Assembly: GCA_022360655.1 (NCBI GenBank)
Contig: JAKSCK010000119.1
Span: forward strand, 1-47,865
From: Spirochaetales bacterium
GTDB lineage: Bacteria > Spirochaetota > Spirochaetia > DSM-2461
Length of the DNA: 47,865 nt
Direction of reading: 5' to 3'
Part shown: positions 25,131 to 32,671 of the stretch, piece after piece
Layout of the letters: each line of letters begins with the position of its first letter
Position numbering within the stretch: the stretch's first letter is position 1
The notes under the pieces: generated by a model
Told to the model about the DNA's origin: nothing
Seen by the model: only the letters and a program-made list of their open reading frames with translations
Databases searched by the model: none
Program-made: the position numbers and the translations under genes

Positions 25131-25619
25131 CTAGGAAAGAGATTCCATGACTGACACCATTTCCATGGCAGTCATGGCCGCATCCCAGCCCTTATTTCCG
25201 GCTTTTCCACCACTTCGAGCCAAGGCTTGCTCTTCATCTTCTGTGGTGATGAGACCAAAGGCCACGGGGATTCCGCTTTCATAGGCAGCTCGCCCCATGC
25301 CTCGTGTGGCCTCGGAGGCCACAAAGTCAAAATGTGGTGTGTCCCCCCGCACAACAGCCCCAAGTCCAATGACGGCTTTAAATTTTCCACTTTGAGCGGC
25401 TTTTGCTGCGGCTAAAGGGATTTCAAAGGCCCCCGGAACCCGCACAATGGTGAGATTTTTCTCTTCTCCACCATGACGAATCAGGCAGTCCACGGCTCCT
25501 TTGAGCAGGCTTTCGGTGATGCGGGAATTAAAACGAGAGAGCACCACAGCCACATTCATGCTGCGGGCATCCAATTTTCCTTCAATGAGGGTTGGTCCTT
25601 GGGTTTGATTTGTACTCAT
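25131..25619 (-). CDS. ribH: 6,7-dimethyl-8-ribityllumazine synthase
   Basis: A 162-aa lumazine synthase condensing the pyrimidine intermediate with 3,4-dihydroxy-2-butanone 4-phosphate. Family landmarks are 'VVLSRFNSRITESLLKGA', 'VRVPGAFEIPLAA', 'VIGLGAVVRGDTPHFDFV' with the catalytic His in TPHF, 'PVAFGLITTEDEEQAL' and 'GNKGWDAAMTAMEM'. Length is typical for the subunit of the icosahedral enzyme. It is the last gene of the rib operon, 10 bp after ribBA, and is followed by a terminator. Confidence 0.96.
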   Translation of the reverse strand: MSTNQTQGPTLIEGKLDARSMNVAVVLSRFNSRITESLLKGAVDCLIRHGGEEKNLTIVRVPGAFEIPLAAAKAAQSGKFKAVIGLGAVVRGDTPHFDFVASEATRGMGRAAYESGIPVAFGLITTEDEEQALARSGGKAGNKGWDAAMTAMEMVSVMESLS

Positions 25620-25629
25620 GTTTGTCTCC

Positions 25630-26961
25630 TTATGCTCTGAGGGATGTCTGTTCTTGAGCGGGTTCTTCTATTCCAGGAATGCAATGTCCTGCCTGGTCTT
25701 GCTTGGCAGCAAGGTAGGCATGATTGTGTACGCCAATGGGCGTGGCCAATGGCACCTGCTCCACAACGTGAATGCCGGCCTCCTGAAGGGCGGCCACTTT
25801 ATCTGGGTTATTGGTAATGAGACGGATTTTCTCATATCCCAAATCGTTCAGTATGGTGATGGCTGGGGTGTAATCCCGCTCATCATCCGCATGCCCCAAG
25901 GCTCGATTGGCCTCAAAGGTGTCCATTCCATCATCCTGAAGGGCATAGGCCCGGATTTTTTCAGTTAATCCAATGCCACGGCCTTCTTGGCGTAGATACA
26001 CCAGAGCGCCGCCCAAGCCATCAATCCGTTCCAAAGCTGCCTGCAGCTGATCACGGCAGTCACAGCGGAGGGATCCCATGACTTCTCCGGTGAGACATTC
26101 TGAATGAATGCGTACGGTGGGAATGCCATCCTTGGGTTCACGGTGGGCGATCATGGCCAAATGGGGCCATTCTCCCCCCTGAATTTCAGGATAAGAACGA
26201 AGAGCAAAATTTCCAAAACGTGTGGGCAAAGCGGCTTGGGGATGAACCGATTCAACTGGTGAGGTGTCCCCTTTAGAGGTGTTGGAGAAGGTGCTTTTCC
26301 CCGGATGATGAAGATGAAGCCAGCGGGTCAGTTCTTCAATGGTCAGTATCCCTGTGTGAAGCTCTTGAGCCAGTTGTTCTAAGCCGTCTCGGTTAGCGGC
26401 CCGTCCGTCCTCACCAAGGATTTCACAGATCACACCAGAAGGGCTGCATCCTGCTAAAGCGGCCAAATCCACGGCGGCTTCTGTATGTCCAGGACGCTGA
26501 CGCACACCGCCTGGCCGGGCCACCAGAGGAAAGAGATGGCCAGGGCGACGAAGCTGATGGGACTGAGAGTTACGATTCGCAAGGATTTGCACCGCTTTAG
26601 CTCTGTCCTGAGCGGAGATTCCCGTGGTGACCCCCTCGGCTGCATCCACAGAAATGGTGAAGGCCGTTTTCATGGCATCATGTTCTCCCGGTGCTTGGGG
26701 AGTGAGATGAAGCCTATTCGCCTGTTCCTGGGTGATGGCCTGACAAACCAGTCCCTTTCCCCGGGAAATCATCAGATTCACCTGTTCTGGTCCACAATGG
26801 TCGGCCGCAAAGATGAAGTCCCCTTCGTTCTCCCGTCCCTCATCATCCGTGACAATCAGGGGCTTCCCTTCTGCCATCAAGGCCAAAGCCTGTGGGACTG
26901 TCAACATCCTATTCATTGGTTCATCCTTCTTTGATTCATCCATGGTCTGTTCCTTCATCAC
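25630..26961 (-). CDS. ribBA: Bifunctional DHBP synthase / GTP cyclohydrolase II
   Basis: A 443-aa fusion supplying both riboflavin precursors. The RibB half (about 20-215) shows 'DDEGRENEGDFIFAA' and 'RPGHLFPLVARPGGV...GHTEAAVDLA'. The RibA half (about 240-430) has the zinc site 'GSLRCDCRDQL' plus 'RQEGRGIGL' and 'ERDYTPAITILNDLG'. ATG 26961 overlaps the ribE stop (ATGA), but in-frame ATGs at 26943 and 26916 have better AAGGA sites, so the true start may be up to 15 codons in. The first residues are not conserved in the family. Confidence 0.95.
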   Translation of the reverse strand: MMKEQTMDESKKDEPMNRMLTVPQALALMAEGKPLIVTDDEGRENEGDFIFAADHCGPEQVNLMISRGKGLVCQAITQEQANRLHLTPQAPGEHDAMKTAFTISVDAAEGVTTGISAQDRAKAVQILANRNSQSHQLRRPGHLFPLVARPGGVRQRPGHTEAAVDLAALAGCSPSGVICEILGEDGRAANRDGLEQLAQELHTGILTIEELTRWLHLHHPGKSTFSNTSKGDTSPVESVHPQAALPTRFGNFALRSYPEIQGGEWPHLAMIAHREPKDGIPTVRIHSECLTGEVMGSLRCDCRDQLQAALERIDGLGGALVYLRQEGRGIGLTEKIRAYALQDDGMDTFEANRALGHADDERDYTPAITILNDLGYEKIRLITNNPDKVAALQEAGIHVVEQVPLATPIGVHNHAYLAAKQDQAGHCIPGIEEPAQEQTSLRA

Positions 26962-27599
26962 ATCATGCTCGCAAAGGCCGTTTGACGGCGTCTGGTCTCC
27001 GTTTGAGAAGAGCTTTGAGGACCCGTGGCCTCCCGAGCAAAACGCAGCAGAACATCGGCCTCAAGATTGAGCAAATCTCCGGTATGACGGTGTTTGAGTG
27101 TTGTGTTCTCCCAGGTGTGGGGAATCACCCCAATGTCCACCCAATCGCTACCAAGATGGGCCACCGTCAAGCTAATACCATCCACAGCAATAGAGCCTTC
27201 CAGAATCAAATCCTGACGCAATTCCTGGGTTACACGAACTCGCATCAAACGATTATTTCCCTGTTTTTTCACACTGATGAAACGGCCACAACCTGCCACA
27301 TGCCCCTGCACCATATGTCCATCCAATCGCGCATTGGCTTGCAGGGCCCGTTCAAGATTCACAGGAACAGAGCCACGCAAATTCTTCAAATTGGTCTTCT
27401 CTAAGGTGGTACGCTGAACCTCTGCTTGGAAGGAATGAGAATCCTGGTGAATCACCGTAAGGCAAACTCCATTTACCGCCACCGAATCACCGATTCCTAG
27501 TGCAGACTGAAAGGGATGCTCCACGCGGACACGCACAAAATCGCGTCCGTTCTTCTGAACCCTCAGAGTTCCAATTCCTTCTATAAGGCCAGTGAACAT
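26958..27599 (-). CDS. ribE: Riboflavin synthase, alpha subunit
   Basis: A 213-aa protein that dismutates two lumazines into riboflavin. It begins with the family start 'MFTGLIEGIGTL' and contains two lumazine-binding repeats: 'SVAVNGVCLTV' in the first and 'SIAVDGISLTV' in the second, each preceded by a short barrel, with 'DGHMVQGHV' between. ATG 27599 is fixed by GGAGGG about six bases upstream; a longer reading into ribD has no support. It overlaps the end of ribD by 19 bp and the ribBA start by 4 bp. Confidence 0.95.
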   Translation of the reverse strand: MFTGLIEGIGTLRVQKNGRDFVRVRVEHPFQSALGIGDSVAVNGVCLTVIHQDSHSFQAEVQRTTLEKTNLKNLRGSVPVNLERALQANARLDGHMVQGHVAGCGRFISVKKQGNNRLMRVRVTQELRQDLILEGSIAVDGISLTVAHLGSDWVDIGVIPHTWENTTLKHRHTGDLLNLEADVLLRFAREATGPQSSSQTETRRRQTAFASMM

Positions 27600-28732
27600 T
27601 GCAGTCCCTCCTTTCCATCCCAGGGCCAATACGTTTTTCGCCGGGAACGCAGAACAAGATCTTCTCCCCGATGCTCCACCTTCATATCTGCCAGATCCAT
27701 GGCATTTTGAAGCCGCGCTTCAGGCCGGTTGATGCACCAGTGTTTTCCTCCTCCCAGAAGTTTGGGAGCCATCATGAGTTCTAAATATTCCCAACATTCT
27801 GAATCCAAGAAAGATGAGACCACCTGAGCCCCCCCCTCCACTAAGAGAGAACGAATACCACGTTTCCCAAGATCCTGGAGAACCAAGGGGATTCCCGCGG
27901 AAGAGCTTTTATAGGGAAGCTCCACCACCTCTGCCCCGGCATCCAACCAGGCTTGCCGATTGTTGTGTTGCTGGGGGGGGTGGGCATTCTGGGTATACAC
28001 AATCGTTCTCAGTCCCGTTCCCGGAACCGGTTGAGTCCGAAGCTGGCCATCCAGAACCACAATCTGTGGATCTTCTCCTTCCACATCACGAACATTGAGA
28101 CGAGGACTATCCGCAAGATAGGTTCCAGATCCCACAAGAACCGCATCCACAGAAGCGCGGAGTTCATGTCCACGTCTTCGCGCTTCAGGACCAGTAATCC
28201 ACTGGGATGTTCCTGTGGGATCGGCAATATACCCATCCAGAGTAATGGCGGACTTGATGGTGACCAGGGGACGGTTATGACGAGAATGGAAAAACCATCC
28301 TTCATTGAGTTCCAGGGCCTCAGTAGCCAATAATCCTGTCTCAACATGTATGCCCGCCTGTTCAATGAACCGCAAACCTTGGCCGGATACACGAGGATGA
28401 GGATCAGCGGTGGCCACCACAAGGCGGGAAATCCCTGAGGCCACAACTTTTTCAGAACAGGGACTTTGTTTTTTCCCAGGCCAGGTGCCAAAGCAGGGTT
28501 CGAGAGTGCAGTACAGAACTCCTCCCTGAGCCGCAGGACCAATGAGATCCAAAGCAGCCGCTTCGGCATGGGGAGTTCCACTTCCCCAATGCGCACCTGT
28601 TGAAAGAATATGCCCCGAAGAATCGGTCACTACGGCTCCAACTCGAGGATTCGGGCTGGGACATGAGGTGGCCGCTGCTTCTTTTAAAGCCAGTTTCATC
28701 ATCTCCCGATCATGGGGGGAAAATGCCATCAT
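27581..28732 (-). CDS. ribD: Riboflavin-specific deaminase/reductase
   Basis: A 383-aa bifunctional enzyme for the deamination and side-chain reduction steps. The N-terminal deaminase (about 1-145) has 'NPRVGAVV', the zinc and proton-shuttle motif 'PHAEAAAL', and 'CTLEPCFGTWPGKKQSPC', where the residues between the two zinc cysteines differ from the common SHHGRTPP. The C-terminal reductase (about 150-360) has 'TIKSAITLDGYIA', 'ITGPEARRRGHELRA' and 'LLVEGGAQVVSSFL'. GAGAGGAG precedes ATG 28732. It is the first gene of the operon, about 105 nt downstream of an FMN riboswitch. Confidence 0.94.
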   Translation of the reverse strand: MMAFSPHDREMMKLALKEAAATSCPSPNPRVGAVVTDSSGHILSTGAHWGSGTPHAEAAALDLIGPAAQGGVLYCTLEPCFGTWPGKKQSPCSEKVVASGISRLVVATADPHPRVSGQGLRFIEQAGIHVETGLLATEALELNEGWFFHSRHNRPLVTIKSAITLDGYIADPTGTSQWITGPEARRRGHELRASVDAVLVGSGTYLADSPRLNVRDVEGEDPQIVVLDGQLRTQPVPGTGLRTIVYTQNAHPPQQHNNRQAWLDAGAEVVELPYKSSSAGIPLVLQDLGKRGIRSLLVEGGAQVVSSFLDSECWEYLELMMAPKLLGGGKHWCINRPEARLQNAMDLADMKVEHRGEDLVLRSRRKTYWPWDGKEGLQCSLAL

Positions 28733-28799
28733 CGAACTCCTCTCAAGAGCTTCGATTCAGGGCTTGGGTGTTTTCGGAAAAGGATGACAAGATCATGTC

Positions 28800-28969
28800 A
28801 CCATAGCGGGAGGCTTGGATGTTCTCCAAGCTTCCGCGATTTTCTTCCGTCCGGACTCTACCGTCGGCACCGGAATTTCACCGGTTCAGTCCCCATTGGG
28901 GAGTCGCGGGCTATCACCGCCGGTCAGGAATTGCTTCACAAAATGAAGCTCACCTTACCCTGAAAATCG
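28800..28969 (-). promoter_or_regulatory. FMN riboswitch (RFN element) with downstream hairpin
   Basis: Reading the minus strand from 28969, the element shows TCAGGGTAAGGTGA, GACCGGCGGTGATAG, GGTGAAATTCCGGTGCCGAC and AGTCCGGACGG, the conserved blocks of the FMN aptamer. P1 is an 8-bp helix between 28962-28969 and 28837-28844. Just downstream, GCTTGGA pairs with TCCAAGC (about 28811-28833), a plausible expression platform without a clear U-tract. It should shut off ribD-ribE-ribBA-ribH when FMN is abundant. Confidence 0.95.
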
Positions 28970-29224
28970 TTACTGAAATATTCTCAAGGGACCGGTACTC
29001 TGTCAAGTCATTCAGGCCTATTCACGAATATAAGCCCTGAGATTGTGTGCGGAGAAAAGTGGAATGCTACAAATATCCGGACATTAAATATGGCGTTTAT
29101 TTTACAAAATTTTAAATATCAATTTATTTTTTAATTTATTTATATATAATATTTTATTCAATAGTCTTCTAAGACATACCTCTCTCCCAAAAATGCAAAC
29201 AAGGATGCTCCTCACTATACTTGA

Positions 29225-30397
29225 ATGATGGACTCAAATTGCGAAGGAATTCTCGAAGACCTGGGCGAATACGTCCAAAGCTTAGAAGACATCCGAGAAA
29301 CTGTTCTCTCCACAATGGTGATGGTGAACGAAATTCCCAGCCCCACATTTAAAGAACGAGCTCGGGCTCATTTTCTTGTGGATCGTTTCAGTGAGATGGA
29401 GATGCTCAACGCCTCCGTGGATGAAAAAGACAATGCCCTGGGCATCATCCCTGGCCTCCGTGGAGATCAGGACATTCTTCTTGTGGCCCACTTGGACTCT
29501 CTTTTTGATGAGACGGTGGACCATACCGTTACCCTTGAACCCCGATCCGCGATTGGTCCAGGACTCAGTGATAACAGTCTTGGCGTTGCTGTCCTTGGTA
29601 CACTCCCGCTCATCATGGAACGGATTGGCCTCAAACTGGACTCCAATCTGGTGCTCTTAGGAAGTTCTCGAGGACTGGGGAAAGGAGATCTCGAGGGACT
29701 GCGCTTTGTCCTGGATAATTACAAACACCCCTTTTCTGCCGCCGTTTGCATCGAAGGTGTACGCATTGGACGGCTCAGCTTTTCCTCTGTTGGTATGCTC
29801 CGAGGAGAGCTCACCTACAGCATTCCAGAATTCTATGATTGGACCAAATTTCATTCTGTTGGTGCCATTGTGGATATGAACGATATGATCAATCGCATTC
29901 TTGAAATCCCACTCCCTCGAAAACCCAAAACTACGATTGTCCTTGGACGGATGGAAGCAGGAACGTCTTATAACACCTTACCCACCAAAGCAAGGCTCAT
30001 GTTTGAAATACGAAGCGAATCCGATGAGGTGGTTTCAGAACTCGCCCATTCCATCAATTCCTTAGCCGAGGAAATGACCTCCAAAACCGGAGCACTTGTG
30101 CAATTTCGGGAAATTGCCCGGCGAAAAAGCGGTGGCACAGAATTCACCCATCCTCTCAATACCATAGCCCGGGAAATTCTGAAGCATCTTGGAATAAAAT
30201 CTCGGATCACCCCCAGCACATCGGAAGTGGCAGCCCTGATAGACAAAGGAATTCCTGCCATCACCATAGGCCTTACAACAGGTGAAAACGCAGGTGATAT
30301 TGATGAGACCATTGATATTGATCCCATTGCCACTGGTCTAGCTCAGTTGACGGCCCTACTGAAGGCCATTGATAAAGGGTGTGCACATGAATCTTAA
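29225..30397 (+). CDS. M20-family metallopeptidase homologue lacking catalytic residues
   Basis: A 390-aa protein with clear M20 layout: 'LLVAHLDSLF' (His89, Asp91), 'GPGLSDNSLG' (Asp116), 'CIEGV' (Glu177), dimerisation domain 'RMEAGTSYNTLPTKARLMFEIR' in the middle, and 'DKGIPAITIG' near the end. In the ungapped alignment to the usual 'GEEGLGDLRG', the catalytic and bridging Glu-Glu are Gly150-Leu151 ('SRGLGKGDLEG'). The last metal-ligand His of 'AHTLDE' is Gly357 ('NAGDIDE'). It is therefore probably not an active di-zinc peptidase. The start is ATG 29225 or 29228; no good Shine-Dalgarno sequence is seen. It overlaps the GpgS gene by 11 bp, suggesting a shared role. Confidence 0.82.
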   Translation: MMDSNCEGILEDLGEYVQSLEDIRETVLSTMVMVNEIPSPTFKERARAHFLVDRFSEMEMLNASVDEKDNALGIIPGLRGDQDILLVAHLDSLFDETVDHTVTLEPRSAIGPGLSDNSLGVAVLGTLPLIMERIGLKLDSNLVLLGSSRGLGKGDLEGLRFVLDNYKHPFSAAVCIEGVRIGRLSFSSVGMLRGELTYSIPEFYDWTKFHSVGAIVDMNDMINRILEIPLPRKPKTTIVLGRMEAGTSYNTLPTKARLMFEIRSESDEVVSELAHSINSLAEEMTSKTGALVQFREIARRKSGGTEFTHPLNTIAREILKHLGIKSRITPSTSEVAALIDKGIPAITIGLTTGENAGDIDETIDIDPIATGLAQLTALLKAIDKGCAHES

Positions 30398-31415
30398 TGA
30401 TTGGCTCAACAACAACACATACCACCATTCGGCCTTTAGTGACTTAAAAGAATTGGTTCAGCTCAAGCAAGATGCAGGACTCAGTATATCTCTTTGCATT
30501 CCCACCTTGAATGAGGAACGAACCATTGGAAAAGAGGTGGTGATCTTCCGATCTGAACTGATGCACCGCCATCCTCTCATTGATGAATTTGCCGTCATTG
30601 ATTCCGGTTCTCAAGACAGAACTTTGGAGGTGGCCTCCAGCTTTGGTGCAGACACCTATCTATCATCAGAAATTCTTCCAGAAGAAGGATTTAAGAGAGG
30701 GAAAGGCGAAAATCTTTGGAAGGCGATTCACCAACTGAAAGGAGACATCATCGTTTATATTGATGCGGACATCAAAAATATCCATCCCCGCTTCGTCTAT
30801 GGTCTTGTGGGGCCACTCATCACCCGACCAGAGGTGAGTTACGTGAAGGCGTTCTATGATCGCCCCTTGGCTTTCTCGAATAGCGTCCGCCCCTCAGGAG
30901 GAGGGCGTGTCACAGAGATTCTCACCAGGCCCCTGTTTAGTCTCTTTTTCCCAGAACTCACCGCCATCATCCAACCTCTCTCTGGAGAATATGCCGTTCG
31001 GCGGAATGTCTTAGAATCCATCCCTTTTCCCGTCGGTTATGGAGTAGAAACAAGTCATCTCCTGGATGTGTATCGGAAATTTGGAATGGAGGCCTTTGCT
31101 CAAACAGACTTAGATCAAAGGGTTCACCGGAATCAGGACACACGTTCCCTTGGTAAGATGTCCTTTGGAATCATGCAAACCTTTATCAAGCGTCTCCGTA
31201 ATTTTGGAACCATTCATTTTGATGGAGAAATGGACACTGTACTTCGTCAATTTCAGGCCCGAAATGACACCTATGAAACGGTGGAATCGGACATTCCTGA
31301 ATATGAACGTCCCCCAATGATCACCATACCAGCCTATCGGAAATCCCGAGGAATGCCCCCTCTTCCCAAAAAACGGGGAAAACATGGAGAAGAAGAAAAA
31401 CGAACAAAACGGTAA
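30387..31415 (+). CDS. gpgS: Glucosyl-3-phosphoglycerate synthase
   Basis: A 342-aa GT81-like glycosyltransferase that would transfer glucose from an NDP-glucose to 3-phosphoglycerate, the first step to the compatible solute glucosylglycerate. Visible family motifs are 'SLCIPTLNEERTIG', 'VIDSGSQDRTLEVA', 'GKGENLW', the DxD 'YIDADIK' (126-128), 'VKAFYDRPL', 'GGGRVTEILTRPL', 'FPELTAIIQPLSGEYAVRR' and 'GYGVETSHLLD'. ATG 30387 has AAAGG seven bases upstream. A TTG at 30369 is the only other option. No gpgP phosphatase is adjacent. The C-terminus is a basic tail. A perfect 15-bp hairpin follows. Confidence 0.9.
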   Translation: MNLNDWLNNNTYHHSAFSDLKELVQLKQDAGLSISLCIPTLNEERTIGKEVVIFRSELMHRHPLIDEFAVIDSGSQDRTLEVASSFGADTYLSSEILPEEGFKRGKGENLWKAIHQLKGDIIVYIDADIKNIHPRFVYGLVGPLITRPEVSYVKAFYDRPLAFSNSVRPSGGGRVTEILTRPLFSLFFPELTAIIQPLSGEYAVRRNVLESIPFPVGYGVETSHLLDVYRKFGMEAFAQTDLDQRVHRNQDTRSLGKMSFGIMQTFIKRLRNFGTIHFDGEMDTVLRQFQARNDTYETVESDIPEYERPPMITIPAYRKSRGMPPLPKKRGKHGEEEKRTKR

Positions 31416-31445
31416 TCCTGATGCTTAGATGAGATTTTTTCTCTA

Positions 31446-31484
31446 GACCCCTTTCAAAAGAAACTTTTGAAAGGGGTCGATCTA
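31446..31484. terminator. 15-bp hairpin terminator between gpgS and the convergent Sua5 gene
   Basis: GACCCCTTTCAAAAG (31446-31460) is perfectly complementary to CTTTTGAAAGGGGTC (31464-31478) with an AAA loop. The plus-strand tail is GATCTAAAAAG. There is no U-tract on either strand, but the position between two convergent stops strongly suggests a bidirectional terminator. Confidence 0.8.
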
Positions 31485-31495
31485 AAAAGCAAAAA

Positions 31496-32068
31496 TCAGA
31501 GAATTGTGGAAAGATAGGATGATGGAACCTCTCCGGCTCCCTGGCGAAGGATGCGAACAGAAGATTCATGGAGCGCCACAACTGTGGAGGGCAAGCGCCC
31601 GGTGAATACCCCTGAATCTTCAATCAAGGCCACCTCTTGCCCAAACTCCTTCTCAATATGCTCCGGAGAATCAAGAGGAGCTTCACCAGCCCGGTTCACA
31701 CTCGTGGAATAGAGGGGTCCCACCTGACGAACCAAATCACGCAAACGCTCATCTTCCGGTACACGAACTGCAATGGTTCCACCCTCCTGGAGGGCAAACA
31801 CAAAGGTGAATGGTCCTGGCCACAAGTCAAGAATGGCTGAATCCTCTGGAAGTTTGACCTTTAAATCATTCAGATTTTCCCGGTCAGCAATCAATAGAAG
31901 AAAGGGTTTGGTTTCTCCTCGCCCCTTAATCTCCCGAATCTGCTGTTCTGTGATGGGTGCCTTACCAACAAAACCATAAATGGTATCACAAGCCATGATG
32001 GCCACCTCATCCCGACTGAGGAGCTCAATCAATTGTTGAAAACTCTGACTATTCCGTTCCACTCGCAT
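31496..32068 (-). CDS. Sua5/YciO/YrdC family, threonylcarbamoyl-AMP synthase
   Basis: A 190-aa YrdC-domain protein that probably makes threonylcarbamoyl-AMP for the t6A37 modification of tRNAs. It shows 'EVAIMACDTIYGFVG', 'IKGRGETKPFLLLI', 'WPGPFTFVF', 'IAVRVPEDERLRDLV' and 'STSVNRAGEAPL', corresponding to the nucleotide- and threonine-binding motifs. It lacks the C-terminal Sua5 domain, so it is of the short TsaC type. Start ATG 32068 is chosen for its AGGAAGGTG; the ORF opens six codons earlier without a site. It overlaps the FtsB-like gene by 20 bp. Confidence 0.87.
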   Translation of the reverse strand: MRVERNSQSFQQLIELLSRDEVAIMACDTIYGFVGKAPITEQQIREIKGRGETKPFLLLIADRENLNDLKVKLPEDSAILDLWPGPFTFVFALQEGGTIAVRVPEDERLRDLVRQVGPLYSTSVNRAGEAPLDSPEHIEKEFGQEVALIEDSGVFTGRLPSTVVALHESSVRILRQGAGEVPSSYLSTIL

Positions 32069-32489
32069 GGCGCACCTTCCTGGCAAACAGGGCCAGGATC
32101 AACACAATCGCTCCTACCCCTGATGAAATCACACGGAACACAAAATCATCCCGTTTTGGTGGTGTATAGGTTGAAATCACATGCCCTTCATCAAAAAGAG
32201 AAGAACGTGTGAGATGAGATCCCATCATGGCCACCAGTTCTCCAGTACGATACAGGCCTAGACTACGAGCCTCAACAGCCACAGCTTCAGGATTTCGCTT
32301 TAAGGAATCAAGTCGGCCTTGGAGCACCACTTCCTGCTCTTCAAGAACTGCAAGATTTCCTGCTAGGGCATCAAGTTGTTCGCCCAGCCGCTGAGAGGCG
32401 GCAACTCCACTTTCTCCAAAAAAAAGTGAGAGCACGGAAGAGGTGAGAAAGAGTGCATAGGCTGCTGCCAACAAAGCCGATTGTTTCAT
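32049..32489 (-). CDS. FtsB/DivIC-like septum formation protein with a second membrane segment
   Basis: A 146-aa protein with an N-terminal membrane segment (about 5-24), a coiled coil (about 30-64, 'LGEQLDALAGNLAVLEEQEVVLQGRLDSLK'), then 'NPEAVAVEARSLGLYRTGELV'. The last resembles the 'dP..iE..AReeLGlv.pGE' motif that ends the coiled coil in FtsB and DivIC. Unlike those single-pass proteins it has a second hydrophobic stretch at about 116-136 ('VISSGVGAIVLILALFA'). Septum formation is inferred from this architecture. It overlaps the Sua5 gene, and divergently faces the acidic 911-aa gene 182 bp away. Confidence 0.68.
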   Translation of the reverse strand: MKQSALLAAAYALFLTSSVLSLFFGESGVAASQRLGEQLDALAGNLAVLEEQEVVLQGRLDSLKRNPEAVAVEARSLGLYRTGELVAMMGSHLTRSSLFDEGHVISTYTPPKRDDFVFRVISSGVGAIVLILALFARKVRHASGTE

Positions 32490-32671
32490 ATTCTCAAAAA
32501 ACGGCGAAAGCCACCTCGTCCTTTACAGGGAATTCTCCACTCCATTATGATTGGGGAAGAAAAACGCCAAGTTTTTTGAATCCGTTCGTATCCGCGGATT
32601 CCTTTAAACCCTATGGCGGTATTCGACGATAAACGTAGGGTACGAAACTGCCACTTGGGAGCATGAAATTT

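Noticed and set aside
28800-29224. A T-box or a second riboswitch upstream of the M20-like gene
   Set aside because: The only conserved aptamer blocks belong to the FMN riboswitch on the minus strand. The remaining 29000-29224 DNA is AT-rich with no aptamer-like pattern.
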